Shown: positions 24,767 through 36,825 of the stretch, one piece after another
Layout: each line of letters opens with the position of its first letter
Position numbering within the stretch: the stretch's first letter is position 1
From: Halichoerus grypus
Taxonomy: Eukaryota > Chordata > Mammalia > Carnivora > Phocidae
DNA length: 64,000 nucleotides
Direction of reading: 5' to 3'
NCBI RefSeq assembly: GCF_964656455.1
Contig: NC_135721.1
Location: 80,518,754-80,582,753 of the forward strand
Made by a program: the position numbers and the translations under genes
The notes under the pieces: generated by a model
What the model was told of the DNA's origin: nothing
What the model saw: the letters and a program-made list of their open reading frames with translations, nothing else
The model's database searches: none

Positions 24767-25152
24767 ATGCAGTTATTTTTAAATATACAAAACAGTCAAT
24801 TAAGCATTCAAGAAATATGTAGAAATGAGATAATAGCTAGCGCACAGAAAATACATGGTAATGAAAGACCTGACAGGAAATCTATTGATACCAAATGTGT
24901 CATTCCTAAAGAGAGCTCAGTAATTCTTGTAATAATTTTTTTGCATGCCAACCTTCAGCCTTTCAACATGGAGAAAATATCCACATTTATCATATATTAA
25001 AAATAATAGGAATTTAATAGATATTTGTGAGGTAAAGTAAAAGTGATAAAATAGTTGACCCTCTAATGGATGGATGACTGAATGGATACAGATGGAGAGA
25101 TATGGCTTTCCCAGGGACTTGTACTTATGACAATCTTAGCTACCATATAAGT
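24767..25152. other. Intron, nothing recognised
   Basis: AT-rich unique-looking sequence with short ORFs of no recognisable content. Confidence 0.45.
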
Positions 25153-25167
25153 TTCAAAGCTATTTTA

Positions 25168-25395
25168 TTTTTATTTATTTATATATTTCTAAAAGATTTT
25201 ATTTATTTGAGAGCAAGAGAGAGACAGAAAGAGAGTGAGAGAGAACACATGCACAAGCAAGGGAGGAACAGAGGGAGAGGGAGAAGCAGACTCCCCACTG
25301 AGCAGGAAGCCCTGACACGGGGCTAGATCCTGGGACCGGGATCATGACCTGAGCCAAAGGCAGACACTTAACTGCCTGAGCCACCCAGATGCCCC
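25168..25395 (-). mobile_element. CAN-SINE, reversed
   Basis: Ends GAGCCACCCAGATGCCCC. Exact 15-bp target duplication TTCAAAGCTATTTTA at 25153-25167 and 25396-25410. Confidence 0.96.
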
Positions 25396-25495
25396 TTCAA
25401 AGCTATTTTAAACAATTATTTCATATTCTATTACTATTTTAACTGTGCAGTCTAGAACAGACTTTTGTACATCACTGAAACTTGAATTTTAATAT

Positions 25496-25975
25496 TGAGT
25501 AAGGGACAGGTGGGGCTAGGTAAGGAGAGATAGATAGGGGGCTATGTGATCAGGCTCACAGAAATCCAAAAAATGTGGAGGTGTGGGAAAACCAGAGATA
25601 AGGGAACAAATTGGACCACCCTACCCTAGGATCACCCTGCCCTAGGTGTGGGGGGTGGGTGTCTTTTTTATGATAATCACCTGTGACCAACAAAGAATAA
25701 CCAGACCCTAAAAAGGAAGTAAGGCATTGAAGGTGTTATCACTAGTCCTTGTCAATGGTTATCAATAGAGATGTTTAAAGGATTTAAGTTCCCTGGTTAG
25801 CTTTCTATAAAAAAGCAACCCTAAAGGCCCTTGTTGGCAACCCTGTCAGGACCCCTCTCACTCTTGAGAGCTTTTTGTGTATCTCACTTAATAAACTATC
25901 GCTTTACTCACTCTCCATTGGCCACAAGATTCATTCTTCGACTCTGTGAGACAAGAACCTAGCTCTCCCACTTCA
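25496..25975 (+). mobile_element. Solo LTR of an endogenous retrovirus (class I-like)
   Basis: A 480-bp unit starting TGAGTAAGGG and ending CTCCCACTTCA, with terminal TG and CA. It is flanked by 4-bp ATAT repeats (25492-25495 and 25976-25979), the duplication size of gammaretrovirus-like elements. Inside are a TATA-like CTATAAAAAAG near 25805 and TTAATAAACT near 25888, followed by a CT-rich stretch, consistent with U3-R-U5. No gag, pol or env lies on either side, so this is the remnant left by LTR-LTR recombination. I do not name the family. Confidence 0.8.
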
Positions 25976-25979
25976 ATAT

Positions 25980-26344
25980 CTTAGTAGATAACGAGTTCTA
26001 TCAACTTTAAAGAAAATTCTGATTGACAAAGGCAATAAAGGATGAGTAGCTAACCACTTAAGGAAAACTGTTGATGCTTATACCCTTTATAAAGACTTAT
26101 TTCAATTTTGTTTTTTATCATGGATTATTAAGAGACAAGACAGTAAAAAGTACATGCACTAAATTCCAAATCTGCCATTTCCTTCCTAGCCATGTAAAAT
26201 AATAAAATCTCAAAACTCTCTTAATACTGCTTGTGAAACTGGCATAATAGCTGTACTGATTATCTCACAACAATTGCTTTGAGGTTTACATGAAACAATA
26301 TATGTGGAAGGATTTTTAAAACTATGAATAAGTAGGTAATCCAT
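25980..26344. other. Intron, nothing recognised
   Basis: Unique-looking AT-rich sequence between the LTR and the next L1. Confidence 0.45.
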
Positions 26345-28046
26345 TGGAAGATGGTAGAGTAAGAGCATCCTGAGCTCACCTTGTCCCACCCACACCAAAG
26401 TAACAGCTATACCTATGCAACTCACTATGCAAACAGCCTGAAGACTGGAAGAATAGACCTTCCACAGTTAACTGTACAGAGGAGGCGACTTCGAAACGGG
26501 AGGAGGGGCAGGGATGTGGTTGGAAACCAAACCCCCAGTAAGACTAACCACAAATACGAGGGACACCACAAGCACAGAGAAGCGAGAGGATCAGACTCCA
26601 CAGCAGGCACCCCAGGCACTGGGGACTCACACTGGGAAGACTGGGAAGAGGAGTCCCTGTAACATCTGGCTTTGAAAACCAGTGGGGCTTAACTTTGGGA
26701 GCTTTTGAAATCAGCCAGGCTTAACTCCAGGTATTTTAAAAATCAGCAGGCCAGGCTTAACTCTGGGAGAGCCAGCAGGCAACAGAAAACTGAGTCTCCA
26801 CCCTTAAAGAGCCAGGATAATAAATAATTCCAGCTCCAAGACACAGCACAGAAGCAGCAGTTTGAAAAGCACCTGGGGTTTATGTAAAGATTTATTTACT
26901 TATCTCACAAGGTGTAGTGGAGAGGCAGGGATCTTCAGATTCCTCTAAGAACAAGAGTGCCAGTAGGCACCATTCTTCTTTCCCTCCCCCAGACTAGATA
27001 GCCAGACACTTGCAGGAGCCAGGGCTAAAACTCTCCATCTATCTTGCTAATATTGCATGCCTCATGCCAGTCCAGTGATCGCCTACAAACCTGCCCCATC
27101 CAACACACCCTCCTCACCAGGCATCCATCCAAAGCTGCTCCAGCCCCACCACACCCAGCAAGCAGCCCTGGCAGGGGTGCGCACCATTCCAAAATGACTC
27201 TTGCCCTGGGGAGGAGAGATAACCTCACACACCAGCTTGCCCACAGTTCCAGCAGCTGAGTCTTTTAGCTGTTTGCACAGGAGAAAGCCCTGCCATTGGG
27301 TGCCCTGGCATCTATGGTAGAGAGGCTTAAATGCAGAATCTAGTCTGACTGCCAACTCCACACACCAAGGAAAGCCTCTTAGTTAGCCCTGCTGGGACAA
27401 ATACTGCTCAGTGCCCTGCAAGTGCAGCTGAGTGGCTAACTGTAGACAGCTAGCCTGACCGCTGGCACCACCCACCTACAAGCCCATAGCCTGAGTGGCA
27501 TAAAAACCAAATCCTGCCCAGTATGCCAACAGCAGGCAAAGCAGGATCACTGCAGCCAGATGGGCTGAAGGCTCAGACACTACAGAAGGGCACAAGCAGC
27601 CTACATAGGAGACACACCTGGAGCACCTGGTTCTGGTGACCGGGGGCACAGTGCTACAGGCACCACAGGACCTCTTCTACACAAGGCCACCATTTTCAAG
27701 ATGAAGTGACAGTGCTGACCTACCTAATACATAGAAAAAACACAGACAGTTAGATGAAATGAGGAGACAAAGAAATATGTCCCAACACAAAGAACAGGAC
27801 AAAACCACAGCAAAAGAGCAAAGGGGAACTGAGATAAATAATTCAAAGTAATGACCAAAAAGATACTCATTGAACTTGAGAAAAGAGTGTATGAATTCCG
27901 TGAGAACTTCAACATACACAGAAGATATTAAAAAAAAACCAGTAAGAGATGAAGAATTCATTAACTGAAATAAAAAATACATGAGAGATAATCAGTAGTA
28001 GGTTACAGGAGGCAGAAGAACAGATCACTGATCTAAAAGAGTAATG

Positions 28047-28249
28047 GGGGCACCTGGGTGGCTCAGCTGTTGGGCATCTGCCTTCAGCTCAGGTCATGAT
28101 CCTGGGGTCCTGGGATCAGGCCCTGCATCAGGCTCCCTACTCCAGGGGAAGCCTGCTTCTCCCTCTCCCTCTCCCCCTGCTTGTGTTCCCTCTCTCGCTG
28201 TCTCTCTGTCAAATAAATAAAAATTTTAAAATCTTAGAAAAAAATAAAA
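28047..28249 (+). mobile_element. CAN-SINE (young subtype)
   Basis: Head GGGGCACCTGGGTGGCTCAG, tail TCCCTCTCTCGCTGTCTCTC. Exact target duplication TAAAAGAGTAATG at 28034-28046 and 28250-28262. Confidence 0.96.
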
Positions 28250-28432
28250 TAAAAGAGTAATGAAAAGCAACCAGACTGAACAGCAAATAATAATAATAAA
28301 TGAGAAGAGATTTAGAAAACCAGTGACATCAAGCATATTAATATTTGCATTATAGGGATCCCAGAAGGAGAAGAGAGAGAGAAGGGGGCAGAAAACTTCT
28401 TTGAAGAAATAATAACTGAAGACTTCCCAAAT

Positions 28433-28798
28433 GTGGGGAAGAAGACAGACCTCCAAATCCAGGAAGCAAGGAGAGCCCCTATCAAGATTAAGCCAAAAAG
28501 ATCCACACCAAGACACATATTAAAATGGCAAAATGTGGTGATAGAGAGAAATCTTTCAAAAGCAGCAAGAGAAAAGAGTTACATACACAGGAAGCCCCAT
28601 AAGTCTATCAGTGGATTTTTCAGCAGAAACTCTGTAGGCCAGAGGAGAGTGGCATACTATATTCAAAGCACTGAAAGGAAAAAACCTGCAATCAAGAATA
28701 CTCAGGGAAAGATAAAGAGTTTCCCAGGCAAACAAAAGCAAAAGGAGCTCATCACCATGAAATCAACCTTACAAGAAATACTAAAAGGAATTCTTTAG
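28433..28798 (+). pseudogene. L1 ORF1 C-terminal relic
   Basis: An open frame of 121 codons containing IKIKPKRSTPRHILKWQNVV and FSRNSVGQRRVAYYIQSTER. This matches the C-terminal part of the L1 ORF1 nucleic-acid-binding protein of older L1 families. The upstream coiled-coil half (27760-28430) is in other frames and split by a SINE, so no functional protein is expected. Confidence 0.75.
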
Positions 28799-30881
28799 TG
28801 GAAAGAAAAGGCCATAGAAGAAAATAATGAAAGTAAAAAATTTCACAGATAACAGCAAACATTTAGTAAAGATAGTAAATTAATCACTTGTAAAGCCAAT
28901 ATGAAGGTTAAAACACAAAAGTAGTAAAATCAATTATATCTATAAAAATCAGTGAAAGGATACACAAAATAGAAAGATGTAAAATATAATATCATATACA
29001 TAAAACGTGGAGAGGAGGTAAAAATTTAGTGCTTTCAGAATGTGTTTGAACTTAACCAACTACCAACTTAATATAGACTACTAACACCTAAGATGTTATA
29101 CATGAACCTAACAGTAACCACAAATCAAAAGCCTGTAATAGATACACAAAAAAATAAAGAGAAAGGAATCCCAGCATAATACTAAAGAAAGCCATCAAGT
29201 TACAAAGGAAGAGAGCAAGAGAAGAAAAAAAGGAAAAGAAAAGAACAACAAAACAACCAGAAAACAATTTAAAAAATGCCAAATTAAGTACATACCTATC
29301 AGTAATTACTTTAAATGTAAATGAACTCAATGCTCCAATAAAAAGACATAGGGTGTCTGAATGGATAAAGAAACAAGACTCACCCATATGCTGCCTACAA
29401 GAGACTCACTTCAAACCTAAAGATACGTATAGAGTGAAAGTGAAGGGCTAGAGAAACCATGCAAATAGAAGAGAAAGAAAAGCTGGAGTAGCAATACTTG
29501 TATCAAACAAAATAGGCATTAAAACAAAGACTGTAACAAAAGGCAAAGAAGGGTACTACATAATGATAAAAGGAACAATCCAACAAGGAGGATATAAATT
29601 GTATATATCCATATACCCAACATAGGAGCAACCAAATAGAGGAAGCAATTATTAACAGACATAAAGGGAGAAATTGACAGTAATAAAATAATAGCAGGAA
29701 AATTTAATAGCCAACTTAGAAAATGGACAGATCAACCACACAGAAAATCGACAAGGAAACAGTGGCTTTGAATGACACGTTAGACAGATGGACCTAATAT
29801 ATACAGACAGATAACATTCCGTTCAAAAACAGCAGAATATACATTCTTTTCAAGTACATATATAACAATCTCCAGGGCAGATCACATGTTGGGCCATAAA
29901 ACAAGTCTCAATAAATTTAAGAAGACTGAAATTGTATCAAGCATCTTTTCTAACCACAATGGTAGGAAACTAGAAATCAATTACAAGAAAAATTCTGGAA
30001 GGAACACAAAAACACGCAGGCAAAATAACGTGCTAATAAACAATGAATGAGTGAACCAAGAAATCAAAGAAGAAATAAAAAATACATGGAGACAAATGAA
30101 AATGAGAACACAACAGTCAAAAATCTTTAGAATGCAGCAAAAGTGGTTCTAAGAGGGAAGTTAATACCAATACAGGTCTACCTCGAAAAGAAAAAAAAAA
30201 AATCCCCAATAAACAACAACTTTAGACCTAAAAGAGCTAGAAAGAAAAGTAACAAACTCAAAGCTAGTAGAAGGGAGGAAATGATAAAGATCAGAGCAAA
30301 AATAAACAAAATAGACACTAAAACAAATTAAAAAGATCAATGAAACTAGGAGCTGGTTTTTTGAAAAAATAAACAGAATTGATAAACCTTTAGCCAGACT
30401 CATCAAGAAAAAGTTCAGAGAACTCAAATAACAGAATAAAAAAGTAGAAATAAAACAAACATGACATAGGATTATAAGAGAATATTATGAAAAATTATAT
30501 GCCAACAAATTAGACAATCTACAAGAAATGGATAAATTCCCAGAAAATGTAACTTTCCAAATCTGAATCAGGAAGAAATAGAAAACTTGAACAGACCGAT
30601 TACAAGTAATAAAATTGAGTCAGGAATCAAAAAACTACCAACAAACAAAAGTCCAGAACCAGATGGTTTCACAGGCAAATTCTACCAAACATTTAAAGAA
30701 GCTAATACCTTTTCTTCTCAAACTATTCCAAAAAAAAAAAAAAGAGGAAAAACTTCATTCCACAAGACCAGCATTATCCTGATACAAAAACTGGATAAAA
30801 ACACTACACAAAAAAAGAACTACAGGTCAATATCTTTGATAAATATAGATGCAAATATCCTCAATAAAATACTAGCAAACC

Positions 30882-31078
30882 GGGATGCCTGGGTGGCTCA
30901 GTCAGTTAAGCGTCTGCCTTCGGCTCAGGTCATGACCCCAGGGTCCTAGGGATTGAGTCCCGCACTGGGCTCCTTGCTAAGCAGGGAGCCTGCTTCTCCC
31001 TCTGCCTGCCACTCCCCCTGCTTGTGCACACGCTCTCTCTCTCTCTCTCTAATAAATAAATAAAATCTTTAAAAAAAG
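30882..31078 (+). mobile_element. CAN-SINE
   Basis: Head GGGATGCCTGGGTGGCTCAG. Exact target duplication AATACTAGCAAACC at 30868-30881 and 31079-31092, inside L1 ORF2. Confidence 0.96.
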
Positions 31079-33503
31079 AATACTAGCAAACCAAATTCAG
31101 CAATGCAATAGATCATTTACCACAATTAAGTAGGATTTATTCCAGGAATGCAAAAGTGGTTCAATATTTGCAAACCAATCAATGTGATACACCACACTAA
31201 CAAGAGAAAGAATAAAAAACATATGACTGTCTCCACAGACTCAGAAAAGGCATTTGACAAAATATGATATACATTCATGATAAAACCTCTCAACACAGTG
31301 GGTTTATAGGAACATGCCTCAACATAATAAAGGCAATATATGACAAATCCAAAGCTAACATGCTCAATGTGAAAAACTGAAAGCCTTTCCTTTAAGATCA
31401 GGAACAAAAATAGGATGTCCACTCTCACCACTTTTATTCAACATAGTACTAGAAATGCTACTTGCAATAATCAAACAAGAAATAGAAGGCATCCAAATTG
31501 GTCAGGAAGAAATTAAAGTGTCACTAAAGGTTACATCAAAACCTATTACAACTGATAAATGAATTCAGTAAAGTGGCAGGATACAAAATTAATATATAGA
31601 AATCAGCTGCATTTCTATAAACTAATAATGAAGAAGTGGAAAGAGAGATTAAGAAAATAATCCCATTTAAAATTGAACCAAAAAGAATAAAATACCTAGG
31701 AATAAACTTAACCAAGGAAGTTAAAGACCTGTACTCTGAAAATTATGAAAGAAACTGAAGACTACACAAATGGAAAGATATTCTGTGCTCATTTACTGTT
31801 AGAATTAAATATTATTAAAATGTCCATACTACCCAAAGTAATCTAAACATTTAATGCAATCCCTATCAAAATACCAACAGCACTTTTCACAGAACTAGAA
31901 CAAATAATCCTAAAATTTGTATGGAACCACAAAAGACTCCAAATAGCAAGAACAATCTTGAGAAAGAAAACTGGAAGTATCACAAACCCAGATTTCAAGA
32001 TATACTATGAAGTTGTAGTAATCAAAACCATGATAGAGCCACAAAAATAGACACATAGATCAATTCAACAGAACAGAGAGCCCAGAACCCATGCTTATGT
32101 GATCAACTAATCTATAAAAAAGGAGGAAAGAATATACAATGGGGAAAAGACAGTCTTTTCAATTAATGGTGTTGGGAAAACTGGACAGCTACATGCAAAA
32201 GAATGAAACTGGACCACATCCTTACACCATACACAAAAATTAACTCAAAATGGATTGAAGACCTAAATGTGAAATCGGAGACCTGAAATCATAAAATTCC
32301 TAGAAGAAAACAATGGCAATACTCCCTTGGACATCAGCCTTAGCAACATTTTTCTAGATATGTCTCCTCAGGCAAGGGCAGCAAAAGCAAAAAATAAACT
32401 ATTGGGACCACACCAAAATAAAAAGCTTTTGTATAACAAAGGAAACCATCCACAAAACAGAAGGCAACCTAATGAAAGGAAGAAGATATGTGTAAATGAT
32501 ATATCTGATAAAGGGTTAATATCCACAATATATGTAGAACTTATATAACCCAACACCAAAAAAACCCAAATAATCTGATTAAAACGGGAAGTGAACCTGA
32601 ACAGATATTTTTCCAAATAAGACATACTGATGGCCAACAGAAGACAACAGGCCAACTGATGAAAAAATGCTCTACTTCACTAATCATCAGGGAAATGCAA
32701 ATTAAAACCACAATGAGGTATTACCTCATACCTCTTAGGATGGCTATTATCAAAGACAAGAAATAAGTGTTGGCAAGGTGTGAAGAAGAGGGAATCTTCA
32801 TATACTGTTGACAGGGATGTACAGCCACTATGGAAAACAGTATGGAGGTTCCTCAAAAACTCAAAAATAGAATCACCATATGATCCAATAATTCCACTGC
32901 TAGGTGTTTCCCAAAGAAAATAAAGCATACACTCAAAAGATAGGTGCACCCTGTGTTTACTGCAGCATTATTTATCACAGCCAAGATATGGAAGAAACCT
33001 AAGTGCCCATTGATAGATGAATGAATAAAGAGCAACATATGGTTATGTTAACATACAATGGAATATTACCCAGCCATAAAAAAGAATGAGATCTTGCCAT
33101 ATGCAGCAACATGGATGGACCCTGAGGTGTCCGTTTCTTTTTTATGATTTCATTTGTATGTGGAATCCAAAAAATAAACTAATAAAGGAATAAACAAATG
33201 AATGAACGAATGGACAGACCCTTATATACAGACAACAAACTGGTGATTGCCAGAAAGGAGGTGGGTTGGGGAATGGGTGAAATAAATAAAAGGGATTAAG
33301 TGGTATAAACTTTCAGTTAGAAAATAAGTAAGTCACAGAGATGAAAACACAGTTTAGGGAATACAGTCAATAATATTGTAATAAAATATGGTGACAGAGG
33401 GTGACTACACAAAATGGTGAGCCTGAGTAATGTATAGAACTGTTTGGTCAATATGCTGCACACCTAAAACTAATAACATTGTATGTTAATTATACTTTAA
33501 AAA

Positions 33504-33794
33504 ATACGAGCACCTATATAATCTATTTTAACACAAAAAAGAATTTTCTATACACAAAATAGAATTTTCAGATATCTCCCATAAATGCTCAATTCACAAA
33601 AAAGTTATTTGAGCTCCTAAAACCTACAAAGGAGAACTGAGGTCATGGAGAGGGAGTTAAGATAATACCCCTGTCTCTGAAAATCTTCCAGCTTAGTACA
33701 AAAGAGGAAAAAACGAAAGGAACATAGAGAACTATTACCTAGAGTCTAATTTTGTATAAGAAAAAACCCTGATTTTTAAAAAACCAATCATATT
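33504..33794. other. Intron, nothing recognised
   Basis: Unique-looking sequence between a young-style L1 3' end and an older L1 body. Confidence 0.45.
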
Positions 33795-35275
33795 TTATTG
33801 TGAAACCCTTCAAAAGTGGAGCCATTAGAGGCAGACCAAGACAGGGATGCTATCTGCTATCACCTCTATTATTTACCTTATTCTGGAAGGACTATGTAAA
33901 GCAAACAGAAAAATCCTGTCTTTTATATATATCAACTTGCAAAATTGATGAGAAAATGGAATAAAATATTTAACATTTAAGCAGACAATATTTTCATTAA
34001 TTCTAAATAATGTGATCACTTAACTAGAAAACACAAGAAAAACATTTTTTTTAAATTATCAGAACTAATGATTTCTGTCCCAGTTGCTAAAAATATAAAA
34101 ATCTTCCAAATACTATCAAATATCCAATTTTAGAGAATGGAAAAAAAATCATATTCATAATACCAAAAAAAATTCCAAAACTAGTAAAATAAATGAAAAA
34201 GGAAACATGTAAAATACACATATATAAAATTATAAACTTCATTTAAGAACATGAAAAACTAATTATATAAAAGGAAGGATGGGAAAACTTATTATAAAGA
34301 TATCAATTCTTAATCAATCCAGAAATTAAGTGTAGTAACAATAAAACATGAAAAGCCTTTAAAAATTATATTAAAATGAGTATTTTAGAAAATTAAAAAT
34401 TTCTTGTAAGAATAACAGAAACTTCCTGGCTGTGTATAATCATATATTAAAGTCTGAATTAATCAGAACACTGCAGTAGTAGTACAGGAACATACAGATC
34501 AATGGAACAGAGTAGTGACTATAAAAATAGACCCCACCTCATAAATACATTTCATATACAATATATATTTCACATACATTTCAAATCAATGGATAAAATA
34601 GGAGTTAATCCACAAGGACAACTTGTTTACCATTTAAAAAATGAAAGTGTATCTCTACTGTATTCCTTACATCAAAATATATCATAGATGAATTAAATAT
34701 TTTGAAGTTAACCATGAAAAAATAAAAAGCCTGGAAAAAAAAATACAAAGTTAAAGATTTTTCAAATGTTGGGGGCAAGAGAAGTCTATTTTAACACTGA
34801 TGCAGTGGTAGAAATAAAAGAAAGGATATGAGTTTAACTACATAAAAATGTAAAACTTTTATATAACATAGAATACTACTATGGAATCTACAGGCACAAT
34901 GAATGGACAAAAAAAAAAATCTTGAAAACGAACAAAGTTGAAGGTCTCACACTTCCTGATTTCAAACTTGCTACAAAGCTACAGTAATTAAAATATTATG
35001 GTATTCGCATAAAGAGAGATATACAGACCAATGGGATAGAAAGCCCACAAATAAGACCTCACATACACGGTGAAATGATGTTTGTCAAGGGTGCCAGTAT
35101 CGCTCAATGGGGAAAAAGATGGTCTCTTCAATAAATGGGGCTGGGAAAACCGGATATCCACATGTGAAAAATGAAGTTAGACCCTTACCCTGTACCAGAG
35201 ACAAAAAACTGAAAACTAAAAATGAAGCAAAGACTTAAATATAACTAAAACTAAAGTAATTTCTAGAAGCATGAC
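33795..35275 (+). mobile_element. Ancient L1 fragment(s), ORF2 region
   Basis: Diverged ORF2 landmarks in order: AGAGGCAGACCAAGACAGGG (RT), AACTAGAAAACACAAGAAAA, GATCAATGGAACAGAGTAGT, CTTGCTACAAAGCTACAGTA, AATAAATGGGGCTGGGAAAA. It is heavily mutated and may be two overlapping copies (33795-34730 and 34910-35275), because a GATCAATGGAACAGA-type motif occurs at about 34497 and again in altered form at about 35025. Confidence 0.65.
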
Positions 35276-36154
35276 TTGGCTCATGGCCCTTTTACTCCAT
35301 CTTCAAAGCCAGCAAGCATGGGCTGAGTTTCTGACCTACTTTTCTGCTCCTCTGTCTGGTTAAAAGCTCACAGGATTACTGGGCCCACCCAGACAATCCC
35401 GGTCAATCTCTAGTGGAAAGTCACTTCTACCACGGAACATAACATACGGGGATTAGGATATGAACATCTGGAAGGTCATTATTCTGCCAAGCAGAAAAGG
35501 CATTTAGAAGAAATATTTTAGGTAAGGATGAAAACTGGAAATAATTTTCTAAAATGGAACCCTGGCCAATATTCAACAATTATGAAATTACTTCTGAAAA
35601 CATTAAACCAAACAAACAACTTTAGATGTCTACTCCTCAAATTTTTAAATATATTTCTTGTAGAATATAATTGTCAACCTCTAATGACCACATTTACTAA
35701 CTAGAAATCATGAATATGAATATCCAAATTAATGTCTGTAACTTAAGAAAATGGTCACTTATTTTTGTTAATGAGAAGCCCCTTACAAATAGACTTTTTA
35801 TCCTTTCATGGCAAAAAAAAAATTAGTTTAGTGGAATTTGAACCCAAAATGATGTGTTTTCAGGACTTATTCATATCACTAATCATTTACGTAAGTAGTA
35901 TAAAATTATTTTTGCCATTTTTAGAGTAAGTTCTTAATTTGTAGTCTCTATTTTTAAAAGAAATTCCCACTATGTTAAGAAAAGTAAAAGTATGAATTAA
36001 CCTTAATTAAGTTGGGAACGAATCTTTTTAGAACTATTGGTATGGGCAATTTTCTATCAAAAATACTTTCAATATTTTTTTCTCTTGTAACACATACCAC
36101 AGGCTTTCCAGTTTTAATCTTCATGAATCATATATATCAAAACAAAAAACAAAC
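35276..36154. other. Intron flanking exon
   Basis: Mostly unique sequence downstream (minus strand) of the exon at 36155. No repeat recognised. Confidence 0.45.
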
Positions 36155-36319
36155 CTTTATACACTTCTCCTGAATATCATTTCTCTGAGAAGCAAATTTG
36201 AGTAGCGGCTTTTCACCATCCATTCCAGATTCTTCACTTTTTATTTTACTAAGGTGATGATCTGAAATCCAGTCCATGAAGACAGTTAAAACTTCATACA
36301 CTTGTGCATTAAGTGGTAC
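36155..36319 (-). CDS. CCDC138: CCDC138 exon (start of C-terminal domain, 55 codons)
   Basis: This 165-bp exon encodes 55 residues in phase 0, starting VPLNAQVYEVLTVFMDWISD and ending SQRNDIQEKCIK. The acceptor TATAG and the donor GTTTG fit splice rules on the minus strand. The hydrophobic stretch VYEVLTVFMDWI followed by a charged loop looks like the start of a helical, globular domain. It follows the coiled-coil exons and matches the same region of CCDC138. About 6.2 kb of intron, including an inverted L1, separates it from the previous exon. Confidence 0.87.
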
Positions 36320-36558
36320 CTATAGATAAAAAATTATATCAAACATTTATTTCCATTCACAGTCTCATAAAATTTCAAGAGCAAGCTTTAAATTGGAAGA
36401 TTATAGAATAATTTACCTAAAGGTCACTAAAATATGTACTGAATGAAAAAGCTTCCCCAAAGGAAATTTCATATCAAACATCTCCAATTAACATAAGAAA
36501 CATGTTAAATGATGGCTAAGAGAAGGAGAGAAAACCCATCTTAAGAAGGAAATTGAGG

Positions 36559-36688
36559 AATGACTGGGTGGCTCAGTAGGTTAGGCATCCGACTCTTGAT
36601 ATCACCTCAGGTCTTGATTCTCAGATTCGTGAGTTCAAGCCCCACACTGTGCTCCATCCAGAGCGTGGAGGCTACTTAAAAAAAAAAA
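36559..36688 (+). mobile_element. CAN-SINE (old, short)
   Basis: Diverged head (TGACTGGGTGGCTCAGTAGG), then GAGTTCAAGCCCCACACT and an A-tail. Target duplication AAGGAAAYTGAGG at 36546-36558 and 36689-36701. Confidence 0.85.
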
Positions 36689-36701
36689 AAGGAAACTGAG
36701 G

Positions 36702-36825
36702 GATGCTTGAGTGGCTCAGTTCATTAAGTGTCCGCCTTCAGCTCAGGTCATGATCCCAGGGTCCTGGGATCGAGCCCCACACTGGGCTCCCTGCTCAGCG
36801 GAGAGCCTACTTCTCCCTCTGTCTT
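36702..36825 (+). mobile_element. CAN-SINE lacking its 3' end, fused to L1
   Basis: Head GATGCTTGAGTGGCTCAG through AGCCTACTTCTCCCTCTGTCT, then an abrupt switch into reversed L1 ORF2. The CT/A-tail and its target duplication are missing. Confidence 0.88.

Larger units (their letters stand above)
26345..33503 (+). mobile_element. Long L1 (5' UTR, ORF1, ORF2, 3' UTR), degenerate
   Basis: Starts GGAAGATGGTAGAGTAAGAG, as L1 5' ends do. The GC-rich 5' UTR runs to about 27700. An ORF1 relic covers about 27750-28800, ORF2 about 29290-32950, and the 3' UTR ends near 33503 (CACACCTAAAACTAATAACA, A-run). ORF1 retains a 121-codon frame (28433-28798) with the C-terminal RNA-binding part. ORF2 is broken by many stops and indels. 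SINEs sit at 28047 and 30882. I found no clear target duplication. Same family as the L1 at 56355. Confidence 0.88.

Noticed and set aside
26425..27361. GC-rich cluster of overlapping frames resembling a CpG-island gene start
   Set aside because: It is the 5' UTR of the L1 at 26345, matched in layout by 56700-57470 in the related L1.
33504..33530. Target duplication for the L1 at 26345-33503
   Set aside because: No convincing shared word between the left flank (GGTAATCCATT) and the right flank (ATACGAGCACC). The true ends may have decayed.
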